DNA of 64,000 nt, from contig NZ_FCOP01000013.1 of assembly GCF_900021175.1 (NCBI RefSeq), positions 1 through 64,000 on the forward strand, written 5' to 3'. This DNA is from Pseudenterobacter timonensis (lineage in GTDB: Bacteria > Pseudomonadota > Gammaproteobacteria > Enterobacterales > Enterobacteriaceae). This document shows, in pieces, positions 9,461-17,046 of this stretch. The notes beneath the pieces are model-generated. The model did no database searches and was not told the origin of the DNA. It saw nothing but the letters and a program-made list of their open reading frames with translations. Positions within the stretch are counted from its first letter, which is position 1. Each line of letters begins with the position of its first letter. The translations under genes were made by a program, and so were the position numbers.

Positions 9461-10366
9461 ATGGCGTGTGCAAGCGAGAAGGAAAAGTATCAGCAGTGGC
9501 TGGCGCAAATTAACCAGGTTTGCGGACGTTTTGCGGCGCGCCCGTTGCCGGGCGAGTTTATCGGCGAACTGGAGACCAGCTACGCCCGCAGCCTGAAGCT
9601 CAGCACCGTCACCACCGCCGGGGTGAATCTCCTCCGCTCCCGCGAGGAGATTAAACTGGGCAACGACGCCTGGTTTTATACCGTTTTTCAGCTCGAAGGG
9701 AGCGCCATCGTCGAGCAGAACGATCGGCAGAGCGTGCTGGAGGCGGGCGATATCACCCTGATTGACGCCTCGCGCCCCTGCTCCATTTACTGGCCGGAGC
9801 GATCCAGACAAATTTCCCTCCTGCTGCCGCGCCAGATCGTCGAACAGCAGTGCCGCTTTCAGGCGATCCGCTGCGCCCATCGCCTCTCCCGCCAGCTACC
9901 CACCGTCCAGCTCAGCTTCCGGCTGCTGAAAGAGAGTATGGAGAATGGCGCCCTCAGCGACAGGGAGAGCGAAGCGGCGCTGGAAGCGATGGTCTGCCTG
10001 CTGCGCCCCGCCTTTCAGGAGCAGGAGACGGCGCCGCGCAAGGAGCGGCAGTTCAGGAACGTGCTGGCGCTGATAGACGAACATCTGCAGTCGCCCGCGC
10101 TGCGCCCGGAATGGATCGCCGCCGAGAGCGGCATGTCGGTGCGCAGCCTCTACCGTATGTTTGCCGATAAGGGGCTGGTGGTGGCGCAATACATCAAAAA
10201 CCGCCGTCTCGATCTCTGCGCGCAGGCGCTCCGCGCCACGGGGGATGAAGAGAAGCTGGCGGGCATCGGCTATAGCTGGGGTTTTGCCGATCACAGCCAC
10301 TTCTCCACCGCTTTTAAGCAGCGCTTCGGCGTCTCGCCTGGCGAGTACCGGCGGCGCTACCGCTGA
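9461..10366 (+). CDS. feaR: FeaR, AraC-family activator of tynA and feaB
   Basis: Transcription activator of the phenylethylamine genes. At 301 residues it is the same length as E. coli FeaR and clearly homologous throughout. The N-terminal ~170 residues form the AraC-type effector region (WFYTVFQLEG, AGDITLIDASRPC). The C-terminal two helix-turn-helix motifs include PEWIAAESGMSVRSLYRMF and the AraC signature GFADHSHFSTAFKQRFGVSPGEYRR. It lies divergent to feaB, an arrangement that fits local control. Its stop abuts that of convergent ydbL. Confidence 0.96.
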   Translation: MACASEKEKYQQWLAQINQVCGRFAARPLPGEFIGELETSYARSLKLSTVTTAGVNLLRSREEIKLGNDAWFYTVFQLEGSAIVEQNDRQSVLEAGDITLIDASRPCSIYWPERSRQISLLLPRQIVEQQCRFQAIRCAHRLSRQLPTVQLSFRLLKESMENGALSDRESEAALEAMVCLLRPAFQEQETAPRKERQFRNVLALIDEHLQSPALRPEWIAAESGMSVRSLYRMFADKGLVVAQYIKNRRLDLCAQALRATGDEEKLAGIGYSWGFADHSHFSTAFKQRFGVSPGEYRRRYR

Positions 10367-10684
10367 CTACTTTTTCATCCAGCGACCGTTAATGCCTTTC
10401 ACATACTCACCCGGCTGCGCGCGGGTGACCAGCTTCTGCCCCGCCATTTTCGCCACCTCCTCCACCGGGAGATTATTGCTCTCCGCCAGCCTCTGGTAGC
10501 TTTCATTGCGCGCCGCATTGATACGCTTAACCAGCGCCAGCGTCTGGGCATCCTGGCGCAGCGGGGCGATATAGCCGCTGAACGTTTCCCCGACGCACCC
10601 CTGCTGGCGGGCCTCGTCGAGGGTGAGCGCCTGCGCCTGCAGGCTGAAGCAGAGCGTCAGAGACACCACGATGCCTGTTCTCAT
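10367..10684 (-). CDS. ydbL: YdbL, periplasmic partner of the YdbH-YnbE system
   Basis: A 105-residue secreted protein of the DUF1318 type. The start at 10684 is chosen because GAGGAGAGG precedes it and a signal peptide follows (MRTGIVVSL to QAQA-LTL); the longer in-frame ORF extends into ynbE. It is the last gene of a ydbH-ynbE-ydbL operon. In E. coli, YdbL is reported to act as a periplasmic factor for the YdbH-YnbE intermembrane bridge that moves phospholipids. Conserved blocks are MAGQKLVTRAQPGEYV and the C-terminal GRWMKK. Confidence 0.9.
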   Translation of the reverse strand: MRTGIVVSLTLCFSLQAQALTLDEARQQGCVGETFSGYIAPLRQDAQTLALVKRINAARNESYQRLAESNNLPVEEVAKMAGQKLVTRAQPGEYVKGINGRWMKK

Positions 10685-10694
10685 CGTCCTCTCC

Positions 10695-10883
10695 TCAGAA
10701 GAGATCGCTGCGAGTTTTGAGCAGGTCTTCCACATCCTTGTCGGCCTTGATGTGGATATCGTGCTCAATTTTCACGTTCATATTGATGGTGATGGGCTCT
10801 TTCGGCGCCGCCACTTCGATACGCGGCGTGCAGCCGGTCATCATGACGATCGCCACGCCGAACGCCCCTGCCAGCTTGTTCAT
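10695..10883 (-). CDS. ynbE: YnbE, outer-membrane lipoprotein of the YdbH system
   Basis: A 62-residue lipoprotein with lipobox MTGC at residue 18. The mature part, after TPRIEVAAPKEPI, is almost identical to E. coli YnbE. YnbE is thought to form stacked beta-strands that continue the YdbH groove to the outer membrane. Its ATG overlaps the ydbH stop (shared ATGA at 10880-10883), so the two are translationally coupled. It is followed by ydbL after ten bases. Confidence 0.93.
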   Translation of the reverse strand: MNKLAGAFGVAIVMMTGCTPRIEVAAPKEPITINMNVKIEHDIHIKADKDVEDLLKTRSDLF

Positions 10884-13519
10884 TCTTGCTCCTTACAGAC
10901 CTTGTCTGCCTGACAGCGGACATCCGGTAGCGCCGCGTTTTGCTCAAGCCATGACTGTAGATTGTCCCCAAAACGCAGGCTGCGCCAGAGGGTAAAAAGG
11001 TTCTCTTCATGGGAATAGTTAAGGTGCACCGTGTTGCTTTTGCCCTCTACCCGGCTGGTGCCGGTGATGCTCGCCTGCAGCGTCATCACGCCCAGATTGT
11101 CCACATTGATTTTCGTCCAGGAACGGGAAATTTCCATATAGCGCAGCCAGTTGATAGCCGCCCCCGCCGCCACGTTTTTCTCGACGATAGCGTCTGCCGT
11201 ATCCTGGTCAATGCGCAGGGTCATGGCGCCGGGGTTAGTGAGCCAGCCATCCTTTATGATCCAGCGATCGTTCTCCAGCCAGAACGGCAACGCGCCGCTT
11301 ACCGGGCCGGAAAGGGTGAACTGCTTGGGATTGATGGCGCTGATAAGCTCGCTGGTGGAGATGTTTTCCACCCGCAGCAGAGCCGGATCGTGCTGCGGCA
11401 TACGCAGCTGCTGAAGGGTGATCTTCCCGCCCAGCAGATCGGTGCTGACGTTGGTGAGCAGCAGCGGATGCGCCTCGCTCCAGGGATAATTACCCTGCAG
11501 ATCGGCGGTGATATTACGCGCCGTTACCTGATTCACCACCTCGCCGATGCGCAGCGTGACCGGCCCGTGGGTTCCCAGAGACCAGGTACCCGCCCCAAAA
11601 CGAAACGGCAGAACAAAATCGACGCCGTTAATTTTGTTATCGGGCAGCCAGGCGCTGGCATTTGTCACCACGCCGTGGCCGCCCGCTTCGAATCCCTGCC
11701 CGGTGGCGGCGGAAAAGGCGACCTGCGCATAGAGCTCCCCGTCGCGCAGGGCCAGCTTCCAGTCAGGCGGCAGCAGCGGTTGAAAGACCGTCAGGGACTG
11801 TTTCGGCCACCAGGCCTGGCCGCGCAGCCGCTCGCCATCCCAGCGGCCCGTTACCCGCACCGGACCAATATCACCCGCGCGCAGATCGCCTTTGAACTGG
11901 AAAAGCGTCGGGTCCGTGCCGTCGACGCTGAAGCGCAGCGTCGAGGCGGGAAGCCTGCCGCCGCTGGTGAAAAGCGTTTGCCCGGCGTCCAGCGCCAGCG
12001 CGCCGCTGAAGTGCGGGCTGGCCGCGTCGCGTTGCCAGCTCACCGGCGCAGCCAGCACCAGCCGGGGCTTGTCGATAAGCATGGTTCCGTACTGGAGCTT
12101 ATCGAACCCGGTGGCGAGATCGGTGAGCACGATAGTGTTGTCGCGCCACTCCCCTCTGCCCGCCACGTCCCAGCGGGCGTTCATCGGCGTAAAGTTGCCT
12201 TCCCCCCAGTAGCGCCACTGCCAGAGCCCATGGTCCGGCAGAAACTGGCTCGCTTTCCCGTCCAGGTGCAGCACAAAATCACCCATCTCCTCTTCGTGCG
12301 CCTTCAGGATCGCCTGTAACCGCCCGTCCACCCCCTGCGCGGAGAGCCTGACCCCGGCCAGCGGCCAGCGGATCTCGTCAATATTGAGGGAGTCAATTAT
12401 CCGCCCGCGCGAGCGCAGCAGCGCGCCGGGAGCGAAGGCCAGCTGCGGATCGGACAGCGCGCCGGTCAGCGTCGCCGGAAGGGTGGCGTAGAGGATAAGA
12501 TCCTCATGTTTAGCCTCGCCGGTGAGGTGCATAGGTAGCGCGCTCTGCGTCATGCTCAGCCTGCCGGGGCCAAAGGTGAGCACCGCGTTGGCTTTGCCCG
12601 CTATCCCCTGAGTCAGCATGTTGAGGCGTCCGCTGACGGTCGCCCCTTCCAGCCCCTGCCGCCAGTTTTCCACTCTGAAACTCACCCGCCCGCCAGGCGT
12701 TATGCCGGCTTCGTTCCAGCTCCAGCGGCCATCGCTGACGGTGAATGTGCTGTCGCTAATCTGCCAGGGGAGATCGAGCAGCGGCTCGGGGTTATCCCGG
12801 GCAATGGCGATCAGCTGCCCCCGGTCGTCGTCCCAGTTCAGTTCGGCATCCACCGGCGCGGCGATGGACGGCACGGTAAAGGTAGCCAGCGCATGGCCTT
12901 TCACCGGCAAGCCATCCGGCACCAGCGGCAGGGTAAAATCCCCCTCCAGCCGGATGGGCTCCCGATCTGGCGTAAGATGGATCGCCAGTTCGGTCACGGT
13001 CAGATGCTGGCCATTAAGCGCGGCCTGTAGCTGAAACGCCTCCCCCTGCCAGGCGATAGTCTGGCGGGCTGGCGTGAGCGAGGCGGTGACTTTTCCCTGC
13101 CACTGTTGCCATGGGGCGAGCGTTACCCTGCCAATCGAAAGCCAGGTGTTGGGTAACATCGCCTGCCACTGTGCCAGCGTTTTCGGCGAGGCGCCGGAAG
13201 GCTCCGTCTGCGGTAGCTTGCCCAGACAGGTGGTATTGAGATCGAGCGAATCGATATCCAGCTTCCAGCGGCTGGGATGTGCGAGACGGGCATTCTTCAC
13301 GCGGGCAATCTCGCAATCCTCCACCAGATAGCGCAGGTCGGGAATAATCAGGGCGTGACGGGTGAGCCGGGGAGACTCCTCGAAGGCGATACGCGTGCCC
13401 GCAGGCAGCCAGATCCCGGCCAGGGTTGGTACCCACTGGGCGAGCGTCAACAGCAGCGTCAGCGGCAGAAGAATAACAAGCAGAAGGAGCGCAAGCGCGG
13501 CTTTGTATTTACCCTTCAT
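10880..13519 (-). CDS. ydbH: YdbH, AsmA-like intermembrane phospholipid transport protein
   Basis: An 879-residue protein, the same length as E. coli YdbH, of the AsmA-like family. One N-terminal membrane anchor (residues about 5-30, rich in Leu) is followed by a long periplasmic beta-rich region predicted to form a hydrophobic groove. In E. coli, YdbH, TamB and YhdP redundantly carry phospholipids from inner to outer membrane. It is the first gene of the ydbH-ynbE-ydbL operon and is divergent from ldhA. Nothing unusual is visible in the sequence. Confidence 0.94.
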   Translation of the reverse strand: MKGKYKAALALLLLVILLPLTLLLTLAQWVPTLAGIWLPAGTRIAFEESPRLTRHALIIPDLRYLVEDCEIARVKNARLAHPSRWKLDIDSLDLNTTCLGKLPQTEPSGASPKTLAQWQAMLPNTWLSIGRVTLAPWQQWQGKVTASLTPARQTIAWQGEAFQLQAALNGQHLTVTELAIHLTPDREPIRLEGDFTLPLVPDGLPVKGHALATFTVPSIAAPVDAELNWDDDRGQLIAIARDNPEPLLDLPWQISDSTFTVSDGRWSWNEAGITPGGRVSFRVENWRQGLEGATVSGRLNMLTQGIAGKANAVLTFGPGRLSMTQSALPMHLTGEAKHEDLILYATLPATLTGALSDPQLAFAPGALLRSRGRIIDSLNIDEIRWPLAGVRLSAQGVDGRLQAILKAHEEEMGDFVLHLDGKASQFLPDHGLWQWRYWGEGNFTPMNARWDVAGRGEWRDNTIVLTDLATGFDKLQYGTMLIDKPRLVLAAPVSWQRDAASPHFSGALALDAGQTLFTSGGRLPASTLRFSVDGTDPTLFQFKGDLRAGDIGPVRVTGRWDGERLRGQAWWPKQSLTVFQPLLPPDWKLALRDGELYAQVAFSAATGQGFEAGGHGVVTNASAWLPDNKINGVDFVLPFRFGAGTWSLGTHGPVTLRIGEVVNQVTARNITADLQGNYPWSEAHPLLLTNVSTDLLGGKITLQQLRMPQHDPALLRVENISTSELISAINPKQFTLSGPVSGALPFWLENDRWIIKDGWLTNPGAMTLRIDQDTADAIVEKNVAAGAAINWLRYMEISRSWTKINVDNLGVMTLQASITGTSRVEGKSNTVHLNYSHEENLFTLWRSLRFGDNLQSWLEQNAALPDVRCQADKVCKEQE

Positions 13520-13728
13520 GGGTAGTTAATATCCTGATTTAGCGAAAAAATAAGCCGACAGAGCCGTTTATTGTTGCATGTTTGGTCAGTCAGGTGAAGT
13601 AAACGACAAGTTTAAGGATAGATGCACTAAAATTATTCATAGAACTTATTGAAATCAATAAAATTTTAAGATTTGTAAGAAATTTTTAATCATGCTAACG
13701 TGAGGGAAACTTCACTGGAGAAAGTCTT

Positions 13729-14718
13729 ATGAAACTAGCCGTTTATAGCACAAAGCAGTACGACAAAAAGTACCTGCAACATGTTAATGAGACCTACGGA
13801 TTTGATATCGAATTTTTCGACTTTCTGCTGACTGAAAAAACCGCCAAAACCGCCCACGGCTGCGACGCGGTCTGCATTTTCGTTAATGATGACGGCAGCC
13901 GCCCGGTACTGGAAGAGCTTAAGGCCCAGGGGGTTAAATATGTGGCGCTGCGCTGCGCGGGCTTCAATAACGTCGATCTTGACGCCGCCAAAGAGCTGGG
14001 GCTGAAGGTGGTGCGCGTTCCCGCCTACTCTCCGGAAGCGGTAGCGGAACACGCCGTCGGGATGATGATGTCGCTGAACCGACGCATTCACCGCGCTTAT
14101 CAACGCACCCGTGATGCCAACTTCTCCCTCGAAGGGTTGACCGGCTTTACCATGCACGGCAAAACGGCAGGCATTATCGGTACCGGTAAGATCGGCGTGG
14201 CGGCCCTGCGCATCCTGAAAGGGTTTGGAATGCGTCTGCTGGCTTTCGATCCCTATCCAAGCGCCGCCGCGCTGGATCTCGGCGTAGAGTATGTCGATCT
14301 CTCCACCCTCTTCTGCGAGTCCGATGTGATTTCACTCCACTGCCCGCTGACGCCGGAAAACTACCACCTGCTTAACCAGAGCGCCTTCGAACAGATGAAG
14401 GATGGGGTGATGATTATCAACACCAGCCGCGGCGGTCTGGTGGACTCTCAGGCGGCCATCGAAGCGCTGAAAACGCAAAAAATCGGCGCGCTGGGGATGG
14501 ATGTCTACGAGAACGAGCGCGATCTTTTCTTTGAAGATAAGTCTAACGACGTTATCCAGGATGATGTATTCCGTCGCCTCTCCGCCTGCCATAACGTGCT
14601 CTTCACCGGGCACCAGGCCTTCCTCACCGCCGAGGCGCTGATCAGTATCTCCGAAACGACGCTGGATAATCTGCTGCAACTGGAAAAAGGCGAAACCTGC
14701 CCTAACGCGCTGGTATAA
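13729..14718 (+). CDS. ldhA: LdhA, fermentative D-lactate dehydrogenase
   Basis: Reduces pyruvate to D-lactate with NADH during fermentation in the cytoplasm. At 329 residues it equals E. coli LdhA. The Rossmann motif GTGKIG is present. The catalytic trio Arg234 (NTSRGG), Glu263 (DVYENE) and His295 (TGHQAF) is intact. The start is preceded by TGGAGAA at a good distance. The 209 bp upstream are AT-rich and divergent from ydbH; no operator is assigned. A strong terminator follows. Confidence 0.97.
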   Translation: MKLAVYSTKQYDKKYLQHVNETYGFDIEFFDFLLTEKTAKTAHGCDAVCIFVNDDGSRPVLEELKAQGVKYVALRCAGFNNVDLDAAKELGLKVVRVPAYSPEAVAEHAVGMMMSLNRRIHRAYQRTRDANFSLEGLTGFTMHGKTAGIIGTGKIGVAALRILKGFGMRLLAFDPYPSAAALDLGVEYVDLSTLFCESDVISLHCPLTPENYHLLNQSAFEQMKDGVMIINTSRGGLVDSQAAIEALKTQKIGALGMDVYENERDLFFEDKSNDVIQDDVFRRLSACHNVLFTGHQAFLTAEALISISETTLDNLLQLEKGETCPNALV

Positions 14719-14723
14719 CCAGG

Positions 14724-14748
14724 ACGGCAACCTTCGGGTTGCCGTTTT
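14724..14748 (+). terminator. Terminator of ldhA
   Basis: A perfect 9-bp stem (ACGGCAACC/GGTTGCCGT) with the stable loop TTCG is followed by TTT. Confidence 0.85.
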
Positions 14749-14760
14749 GCTTATAACGTA

Positions 14761-15048
14761 CACCCCATTGTTTCTCTGCCAGACTCTGGTGGCGGTACAA
14801 AATATATTCAGATAATTAGATACATTGATGCCTATTTACTGTACCGTGAAGCTTCAATTCACCGGGCAGGAGGGGATATCCCCAACATCCAGTTCAAATG
14901 CCAGGTTTGTTCGAACAAAAAGTTCTTTTTCACTACTTTTCGTTCTGACTTAAACCAACCTCATGGTGCTGTTTGCTCCCTCTGTGGAACACAACTCACC
15001 GCTATTTCCTGCATACCTAAACCGAAACGGAGACGGTGGTACAGGTAG
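14761..15048 (+). pseudogene. Zinc-ribbon-like gene fragment, no start codon
   Basis: An open frame of about 95 codons runs from the ldhA terminator to TAG at 15046 but contains no ATG, GTG or TTG. The translation has two CxxC pairs (C-Q-V-C at 14899-14910 and C-S-L-C at 14974-14985) separated by 22 residues and ends in a basic tail (PKPKRRRWYR), as in small zinc-ribbon proteins. It is probably the 3' remnant of a lost gene, or a chance frame. It fills most of the 457-bp gap between ldhA and bdcR, where nothing else is seen but a minus-strand terminator. Confidence 0.3.
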
Positions 15049-15055
15049 GTTGCTG

Positions 15056-15083
15056 AAAAAGGAGGCCTCATGAGAGGCCCCTT
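15056..15083 (-). terminator. Terminator of bdcR
   Basis: GGCCTC and GAGGCC pair across loop ATGA, extended by AAGG/CCTT. On the minus strand the hairpin is followed by five T, so it serves the minus-strand gene bdcR about 90 bp upstream. Confidence 0.65.
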
Positions 15084-15175
15084 CTGAAAAACATGCCTTC
15101 TATTGCAAAACATGCTGTAGCGCTACCTTTTCTTCAGACGGTAAGTTCGACTGAAACAATACAAGCGAAAGCAGT

Positions 15176-15778
15176 TCATTCAAGCCGGTTCGGTACTGTT
15201 GCTGATAAGGCCAGCCCGGCAAGACGGGCGCTTTCCAGTAATTGCTCAACGCCATAACCTTGTCGGGCTTTAGCGGAGAGTCCGGACATAACAACGCTCA
15301 TAAAAGCCGTTAAACGTTCAGCCTCCTGCGGATAGTGAGAGGCGATAAAATCATAAATCCCCCTCTCCGCTGCCCGATAAAATGACCCGGCTGATTCCCG
15401 CGCCTGAGGATCGTTACACCGGGTGCCTTCGATAACCAGACAGCCCGTACACATTTCATTGCCGGCATACAGCCGCGCCGCCGCTTCTAGCAGTTCCGTT
15501 AACGCCTCTGCGACGGGTCGCCCTTCGCGCAAAATCTCTGTAAAGGGAAGCGCGCTTGTTCTGGAATAGCGACTAAGTACCTGGTTATACAAGCCAATTT
15601 TGCTGCCAAACACGCCATAGAAACTTGGGGGATTTATGTCCAGCGCGGCAGTCACCTCTGCAACGCTCACCGCGTCATATCCGCGCGCATGAAACAAACG
15701 CTGCGCCACGGTTACCGCGTTTTCAGCATCGAATTTTCGCGGGCGTCCGGGCGTTTTACCTATTTTTGTAGTGCTCAT
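15176..15778 (-). CDS. bdcR: BdcR, TetR-family repressor of bdcA
   Basis: A 200-residue TetR-family regulator closely resembling E. coli BdcR (YjgJ, 197 residues). The N-terminal helix-turn-helix covers about residues 15-60, with the typical YDAVSVAEVTAALDINPPSFYGVFGSK block. The rest is the ligand and dimer domain, including MSVVMSGLSAKARQGYG. It is divergent from bdcA. One of two matching palindromic sites covers its own start codon and the other lies before bdcA, so it probably represses both. The last ten residues (SATVPNRLE) differ from E. coli. Confidence 0.93.
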   Translation of the reverse strand: MSTTKIGKTPGRPRKFDAENAVTVAQRLFHARGYDAVSVAEVTAALDINPPSFYGVFGSKIGLYNQVLSRYSRTSALPFTEILREGRPVAEALTELLEAAARLYAGNEMCTGCLVIEGTRCNDPQARESAGSFYRAAERGIYDFIASHYPQEAERLTAFMSVVMSGLSAKARQGYGVEQLLESARLAGLALSATVPNRLE

Positions 15779-15785
15779 TACAAAA
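15764..15785. promoter_or_regulatory. Candidate BdcR operator over the bdcR start
   Basis: TTTTGTA and TACAAAA enclose eight bases (GTGCTCAT) that include the bdcR start codon. The arm sequence and the 8-base centre match the operator near bdcA, 46 bp away centre to centre. Confidence 0.6.
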
Positions 15786-15810
15786 CCGTTTGACTTTATA
15801 TTTCTGGTGA

Positions 15811-15830
15811 TTTGTAGTGTACACTACAAA
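15811..15830. promoter_or_regulatory. Candidate BdcR operator upstream of bdcA
   Basis: A perfect 20-bp palindrome, TTTGTAGTGTACACTACAAA, lies 20 bp before the bdcA start. Its form TTTGTA-N8-TACAAA repeats at the bdcR start. Position and symmetry suit a TetR-family dimer. Confidence 0.7.
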
Positions 15831-15850
15831 ACCCGATGAGGATATTCAGC

Positions 15851-16564
15851 ATGCGCAATTTTGAAGGTAAAAACGTTCTGGTTATGGGTGGCAGCCGGGG
15901 TATTGGCGCCGCGATTGTGCGCCGTTTCGCGACAGAAGGTGCAAAAGTCAGATTCACCTACTCCGGTTCAAAAGAGGCAGCACAGGAATTAGCGAAAGAG
16001 ACAAAATCGGAGGCTATTTTTACCGACAGTGCCGATCGAGAGGCTGTTATCACAACAGTGCGTGACAGCGGACCGCTCGACATTCTGGTGGTTAATGCTG
16101 GCATTGCTCTGTTGGGCGATGCGCTGGACCACGATCCTGATGCTGTTGACCGCCTGTTCAGGATTAATATTCATGCTCCCTATCATGCGTCTGTCGAGGC
16201 GGCACGCAAAATGTCTCCCGGTGGACGTATCATTATCATCGGTTCAGTTAACGGCGACCGTATGCCGGTTCCCGGCATGGCGGCTTACGCGCTGAGTAAA
16301 TCAGCCCTACAGGGTTTAGCCCGCGGCCTGGCGCGTGATTTTGGACCACGAGGAATAACAATCAACGTGGTTCAGCCCGGACCAATAGATACCGATGCCA
16401 ATCCTGAAAACGGGCCGATGAAAGATCTGATGCACAGCTTTATGGCGATAAAAAGACACGGACGACCTGAAGAGGTCGCGGGTATGGTCGCCTGGCTTGC
16501 CGGGCCGGAGGCCGGTTTTGTCACAGGCGCGATGCATACGATAGATGGCGCATTCGGCGCTTAA
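15851..16564 (+). CDS. bdcA: BdcA, SDR-family c-di-GMP-binding biofilm dispersal protein
   Basis: Short-chain dehydrogenase/reductase of 237 residues, exactly the length of E. coli BdcA (YjgI). The start at 15851 is preferred over the in-frame ATG at 15836 because GAGG lies nine bases before it and the protein then begins MRNFEGKNVLVMGG like E. coli. The cofactor motif GGSRGIG, NNAG-like VNAG, Ser in IIGSVNG and YxxxK in AAYALSK are all present. E. coli BdcA binds c-di-GMP and lowers its free level, promoting dispersal. It is divergently paired with bdcR. Confidence 0.94.
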   Translation: MRNFEGKNVLVMGGSRGIGAAIVRRFATEGAKVRFTYSGSKEAAQELAKETKSEAIFTDSADREAVITTVRDSGPLDILVVNAGIALLGDALDHDPDAVDRLFRINIHAPYHASVEAARKMSPGGRIIIIGSVNGDRMPVPGMAAYALSKSALQGLARGLARDFGPRGITINVVQPGPIDTDANPENGPMKDLMHSFMAIKRHGRPEEVAGMVAWLAGPEAGFVTGAMHTIDGAFGA

Positions 16565-16587
16565 TTTATAATGTTTGAACGATAAAA

Positions 16588-16612
16588 AACCGGGCATCGC
16601 GCCCGGTTCGGT
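16588..16612. terminator. Bidirectional terminator between bdcA and the dcp-end repeat
   Basis: AACCGGGC/GCCCGGTT (8-bp arms, 5-base loop). On the minus strand it is followed by six T, and on the plus strand by CGGTTT. It lies next to the left copy of the dcp 3' end, so it may be the original dcp terminator and now ends the T6SS module. Confidence 0.65.
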
Positions 16613-16670
16613 TTCAGCCTGATAAAGGCTTACTCACTCAGCCCGCGATTTTTCAGCATCGGCTCGATCT
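16612..16670. repeat. Direct repeat, left copy: 3' end of dcp
   Basis: These 59 bases match 18964-19022 at 55 positions. On the minus strand they still encode the last 12 residues of Dcp (IEPMLKNRGLSE) and its TAA stop, though no dcp reading frame reaches them. The two mismatches inside dcp codons are synonymous (Pro CCG/CCA, Arg CGC/CGT), so both copies come from functional dcp alleles. It marks the left edge of the T6SS module. Confidence 0.85.
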
Positions 16671-17044
16671 TTGATCTTAATAGTATATGTTTTATCAAAT
16701 TCCCCGCCTGTCGCTACATTTGTGCCAAACAATCCGCCTGATACGCGTACAGTGACAATCCCCGGCTTTACGGGTACTCCCTGAATCCTGACGCAATTGT
16801 GTGCCGGAGAATCGTTACAATATCTTAAAGTTAATCCTGTATCGGATGGAATGATTTCACCTACGAATCTTTCTTTCCCACTGGAATCTAAAGATGATAC
16901 AGCGCCACCATTTATATTTATTTCACTGGAATACAGCGTTCCTACTAGAGCATCGTTGAGTGAATTACCATCAGGAGTAACATTAGCATGTAAACTGCAT
17001 GCTGATACTGCAAATGAAATAAAAACAATAAAAAACATCCTCAT
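16634..17044 (-). CDS. Candidate immunity lipoprotein of the T6SS module
   Basis: A 136-residue lipoprotein: short signal sequence with lipobox VSAC, Cys16 then Ser, so probably outer-membrane sorted and facing the periplasm. No family is recognised. It starts two bases after the stop of the candidate effector gene, the usual place for an immunity gene, and codon and base use are AT-rich like its partners. The last 11 residues (DRADAEKSRAE) are encoded by the duplicated dcp 3' end read in another frame, so its natural C-terminus was probably replaced when the module arrived. Immunity function is inference from position and location. Confidence 0.7.
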   Translation of the reverse strand: MRMFFIVFISFAVSACSLHANVTPDGNSLNDALVGTLYSSEININGGAVSSLDSSGKERFVGEIIPSDTGLTLRYCNDSPAHNCVRIQGVPVKPGIVTVRVSGGLFGTNVATGGEFDKTYTIKIKDRADAEKSRAE

Positions 17045-17046
17045 GG

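Noticed and set aside
10765-11010. 81-codon minus-strand frame across ynbE/ydbH
   Set aside because: Shadow of two well-conserved genes; its C-terminal part is out-of-frame ynbE.
14849-14956. GTG-started 35-codon plus-strand frame in the ldhA-bdcR gap
   Set aside because: Short, no ribosome site, and in conflict with the CxxC-containing frame.
15100-15294. 64-codon minus-strand frame overlapping the end of bdcR
   Set aside because: Begins inside bdcR in another frame, has no ribosome site and no recognisable features.
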